Shown here piece after piece: positions 36,831 to 40,299 of a stretch of 40,299 nt of DNA (its first letter is position 1; each line of letters opens with the position of its first letter). The stretch spans positions 1 through 40,299 of the forward strand of contig CANLLM010000009.1 of the NCBI GenBank assembly GCA_947491825.1. Direction: 5' to 3'. The notes under the pieces were generated by a model that did not search any database, was not told the origin of the DNA, and saw only the letters and a list, made by a program, of their open reading frames with translations. The DNA is from Bacteroidota bacterium (GTDB lineage Bacteria; Bacteroidota; Bacteroidia; UKL13-3). The translations under genes were made by a program, and so were the position numbers.

Positions 36831-39023
36831 TTACAAATTTTGTTTAAAGTAATCTGTTATTTTTTGCATCAGGTGTACCCTATCTTTACCCAGTACATTA
36901 TGCAAATGAGCAGGATATACAAAATAATCTAGCTGTACACCTTCATCAACGCATTTTTTAACATAGGCTAAACTGTGCTGCCACAATACCACATTATCAT
37001 CGGTACCATGTATTAACATTAGCTTACCTTTTAGGCCTTTTACATGATTTAATAAATTGCTTTCTGCATATCCTTCTGGATTTTCTTTTGGAGTATCCAT
37101 GTAACGTTCGGTATACATGATCTCATACATTCCCCAATCAATAACCGGCCCACCAGCAACACCTGCTTTAAACAAATCTGTTTTGCTCATCATGGTTGTA
37201 GTCATAAATCCACCAAAACTCCAACCATAAATTCCCAACCTATTTACATCAACATATTTCAATCCCTTTAAATACTCCACTCCTTTTAATTGGTCGGCTT
37301 TTTCTTCAACACCTAATTTCCTGTGTGTAACATTTTCAAATGCTAAACCTCTGTTTGCGCTTCCTCTGTTATCCATAGTAAATACCAAAAAGCCTTGTTG
37401 CGCCATATAGTACAACCACATATCAGCGCCACCTAACCAACTGTTGGTTATCATTTGTGCGTGCGGACCGCCATATAAGTAAACAAGTGTTGGATACTTT
37501 TTATTGGGATCAAAATCAGTAGGTAAAAACATGCGGCAATTTAAATCTGTCGTGCCATCGGAAGCTTTAATTTTAAACAATTGTATTTCGCATTTTTTAT
37601 GTTCAGCAATTGGATTAATGGCATTTAACAACACTGCTTTTTCTTGCCCTTTAGCATTTAACAAGGCAATATTTCTTGGCGTTTTTATGCTGGTATAGGA
37701 GTCTAAAAACAACTCACCATTATCATTCATCATTACCGTGTGAACGCCATCAGCAATGGTAAGCCTGACTATTTTCCCGGTTATTAAATTTACACTACAT
37801 AAATAACGATTCATACCATCTTCGCTTGCGGCAATATAAAAAGCTTCATCGCCCTTATTATTAAAGCCAACAAACTGCGTTACATCAAAGTCACCCTTCG
37901 ATAACTGTCGCTCTAAACGACCATTACTATTGTATAAATACAAATGATTAAATCCATCGCGTTCACTCATCCAAATAAATTGTTTTGGATTGTTCTTACA
38001 GAAAATTAGCGAATGTTCAGGCTCAACGTATTTAGGATTGGTTTCGGTAAACAATGTTTTCGTGAATACCCCGCTTACTGCATCGTATTCATTCAACTTC
38101 ATTTCGTTCTGTTCGCGATTAACAACGGCTATATAAACTTTTTCTTCACCAGGATGCCAAGCTACATTGGTTAAGTATTGATCAAGGGGTAAACCAGTGG
38201 CTAGTTTAACAGTACGCTTTTTCACAAAATCGTGAACCCAAACATTAACTACATGGCTGGTCTCACCTGCCATCGGGTATTTAATATTTTTTGTAATAGC
38301 CGGTTTCTTAGTTAAATCATAAACCGGATAGTCGGTTACTAAACTTTCATTCATTTGGTAGTAAGCCAACTTGTTGCCGTTAGGCGACCAAAATGTTCCT
38401 TTATTAATACCAAACTCATTGCGGTGCACTGCAATTCCGTATTCAAATCCAAAAGTACCATCTTTTGTTAGCATATCACCTTTGGTGCCATCATCACTAT
38501 TGGATATAGAAGAACCGCCTTGCAATACCGAAGCTTTTGTGCTTACAAATAGGTTATGGTTGCTAACGTAAGCCACTCTACCCGTAAGCGGTTCAATGTC
38601 TGTATTTTCGGCAGTTTCTGGCAAATAACAAAACACATCCACTTTGCCTGTTTTTAAATCTGCTACATAAAGGTTTTGTTTGATGTTGAAGCGGAAACTA
38701 TTTTCATTTAACCAAGTTACCAATGGCAGGCGTTCAATAGGTTTTAATCCCACATCGGCCTTACCTAAAAAATCATTGTATTTTGCTAAAGTTAAAACCG
38801 TATCACTTATTAATGTAATGGCGTCTTGCATTACCACACAATCTTTACCATCTTTTTTACCAATGTAGGTAAACTTATTGCTTTTCGGCACCCAAGCTAA
38901 GCCAGCCAAACGGGCAGGTCCCAGAGTTGTACGTTGCTTCATTACCGCATCTTCTAAGGTAAGCATTTTTTGCTGTGCCGAAACCATTACTGGAAAAAGT
39001 AAAGTTAAAAGTAATTTTCTCAT
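36831..39023 (-). CDS. S9 family peptidase (dipeptidyl peptidase IV-like)
   Basis: Signal peptide; DPPIV_N beta-propeller region; GIYGWSFGGFMTTTMM (GxSxGG), HGTDDNVV, PAHLHNVLGKDRVHL. Confidence 0.92.
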   Translation of the reverse strand: MRKLLLTLLFPVMVSAQQKMLTLEDAVMKQRTTLGPARLAGLAWVPKSNKFTYIGKKDGKDCVVMQDAITLISDTVLTLAKYNDFLGKADVGLKPIERLPLVTWLNENSFRFNIKQNLYVADLKTGKVDVFCYLPETAENTDIEPLTGRVAYVSNHNLFVSTKASVLQGGSSISNSDDGTKGDMLTKDGTFGFEYGIAVHRNEFGINKGTFWSPNGNKLAYYQMNESLVTDYPVYDLTKKPAITKNIKYPMAGETSHVVNVWVHDFVKKRTVKLATGLPLDQYLTNVAWHPGEEKVYIAVVNREQNEMKLNEYDAVSGVFTKTLFTETNPKYVEPEHSLIFCKNNPKQFIWMSERDGFNHLYLYNSNGRLERQLSKGDFDVTQFVGFNNKGDEAFYIAASEDGMNRYLCSVNLITGKIVRLTIADGVHTVMMNDNGELFLDSYTSIKTPRNIALLNAKGQEKAVLLNAINPIAEHKKCEIQLFKIKASDGTTDLNCRMFLPTDFDPNKKYPTLVYLYGGPHAQMITNSWLGGADMWLYYMAQQGFLVFTMDNRGSANRGLAFENVTHRKLGVEEKADQLKGVEYLKGLKYVDVNRLGIYGWSFGGFMTTTMMSKTDLFKAGVAGGPVIDWGMYEIMYTERYMDTPKENPEGYAESNLLNHVKGLKGKLMLIHGTDDNVVLWQHSLAYVKKCVDEGVQLDYFVYPAHLHNVLGKDRVHLMQKITDYFKQNL

Positions 39024-39067
39024 GTTACTGTAAATATTTATTGGTAATATAATAAACTAAATAAAAA

Positions 39068-39092
39068 GCCCGACCATTTTTAGATAGTCGGG
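39068..39092 (-). terminator. Intrinsic terminator after dnaN
   Basis: GCCCGAC / GTCGGGC perfect 7-bp stem followed by TTTTTAT on minus strand. Confidence 0.7.
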
Positions 39093-39116
39093 CAGATATA
39101 TTTATAAAATCGATAA

Positions 39117-40238
39117 TTAATAGCTGTTCAACATCATTGGCATAACCAACATCAAAATATTTTCGCCTTCATCACCATTCATTGGTGTTAATACACCTGC
39201 ACGGTTGGGTTGGCTCATTTCCAACTTCAACTCAGAGGTATCTACAGCACTAATCATTTCTGATAAGTATTTTGAGTTGAATCCAATTTCTAAATCTTCA
39301 CCTGTGTATTGGCATTTTAATTTCTCTTGCGCTTCGTTTTCAAAATCAATATCCTCAGCACTTATGGTTAACTCACTACCCGCAAGTTTTAAGCGTATTT
39401 GGTGGGTGGTTTTGTTTGATGTAATTGATACACGTTTAACACCAACAGAAAACTCCATTTTATCAATTTGCAACACATTAGGATTCTCTTTAGGAATAAC
39501 TGCGTTATAGTCAGGATATTTTTCGTCAATTAAACGACAAATCAAACTCACATCACCGAAAGTAAAAAATGCATTTGAGCGATTAAACTCAACTGTTACT
39601 TCAGTATCATCATTAGGTAACGAAGACTTTAATAGGTTAAGCGCTTTTTTAGGCAAAATAAACGACTCTTCAACACCTGGTTTAACATCCATTCTATTGT
39701 AACGTACTAAGCGATTTGCATCAGTAGCAACAAAAGTAATGTCATCATTGGTCAATTGAATATAGACACCCGTGAGGTTTAAACGAAGTTCATCATTACT
39801 TGTTGCAAATACCGTTTTGGCAATGGCGCGTTGTAAAATCTTTGCAGGTATCACAAACTTTTTACCGTCTTCCACAACAGGATTCTTTGGAAACTCATCA
39901 CCTTTTTGCGCTGTTAATTTAAAACGACCTGTATCGTATTTAATTTCAACGGCACCTTTCTCTAGGTTAACTGAAAAAGCTAATGGTTGGTCAGCTAATG
40001 TTTTTAATAAATCAATCGTTGTTTTTGATGGAATAGCAATGCTCATTTCCTCCTTGGCTTCTACCTTAATGGCCGTAGTCATGGTAGTTTCCAAATCGGT
40101 TGAGGAAATTTTAAGCTCCCCATCTTTAATATCAAACAAGAAGTTATTTAAAATAGGGATGATTGGTTTTGCAACTACAACCCCATCAATGTTTGATAGT
40201 TGCTTTAGAAGTGTTGTGCTATTTACGATGAATTTCAT
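39117..40238 (-). CDS. dnaN: DNA polymerase III beta subunit (sliding clamp)
   Basis: MKFIVNSTTLLKQLSNIDGVV...PILNNFLFDIKDGELKISSTDLETTM, FVATDANRLVRY, C-terminal LVMPMMLN. Confidence 0.96.
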   Translation of the reverse strand: MKFIVNSTTLLKQLSNIDGVVVAKPIIPILNNFLFDIKDGELKISSTDLETTMTTAIKVEAKEEMSIAIPSKTTIDLLKTLADQPLAFSVNLEKGAVEIKYDTGRFKLTAQKGDEFPKNPVVEDGKKFVIPAKILQRAIAKTVFATSNDELRLNLTGVYIQLTNDDITFVATDANRLVRYNRMDVKPGVEESFILPKKALNLLKSSLPNDDTEVTVEFNRSNAFFTFGDVSLICRLIDEKYPDYNAVIPKENPNVLQIDKMEFSVGVKRVSITSNKTTHQIRLKLAGSELTISAEDIDFENEAQEKLKCQYTGEDLEIGFNSKYLSEMISAVDTSELKLEMSQPNRAGVLTPMNGDEGENILMLVMPMMLNSY

Positions 40239-40299
40239 TGTGCGTGTCTATATGCTACGAAAATATGTGGAGTTATTGTGCAATTCAACACAAGTTATG

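Noticed and set aside
1-40299. tRNA, rRNA, integrase, transposase or prophage genes
   Set aside because: Looked for by eye in all intergenic gaps and ORFs; none found. A tRNAscan/cmscan run would be decisive.

Overview
The window is ordinary chromosomal sequence from a low-GC Bacteroidota bacterium, judging by protein family content, TAnnTTTG-like promoter motifs and gene order. About 30 CDS are recognisable, most of them housekeeping genes: menC (partial) and menA, hflX, a PpiC/SurA-type PPIase, a cytochrome b561-like protein, ssb, a SIMPL-domain protein, dihydroorotase, a redoxin, a LOG-family protein, a DEAD-box helicase, a UvrD/PcrA helicase, DUF3078, a cysteine desulfurase, map, valS, the rpsP-rimM-trmD-rplS cluster, ffh, a DCC/DUF393 protein, a YkuK-like protein, a PUA/SAM rRNA methyltransferase, a HAD phosphatase, an S9 peptidase and dnaN. 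I found no tRNA, rRNA, CRISPR array, intact mobile element or clear defence island. I also found no convincing undescribed multi-gene system. The items most worth a second look are: a multiply disrupted Ser/Thr kinase pseudogene still carrying its motifs; a translationally coupled pair of tiny membrane ORFs, the second of which (31 aa) is missing from the ORF track; an S16 protein with a 7-aa tandem-repeat acidic tail; an intrinsic terminator embedded in a convergent gene; and degenerate repeat families in two intergenic regions. All family assignments come from reading motifs by eye. No database search was run.
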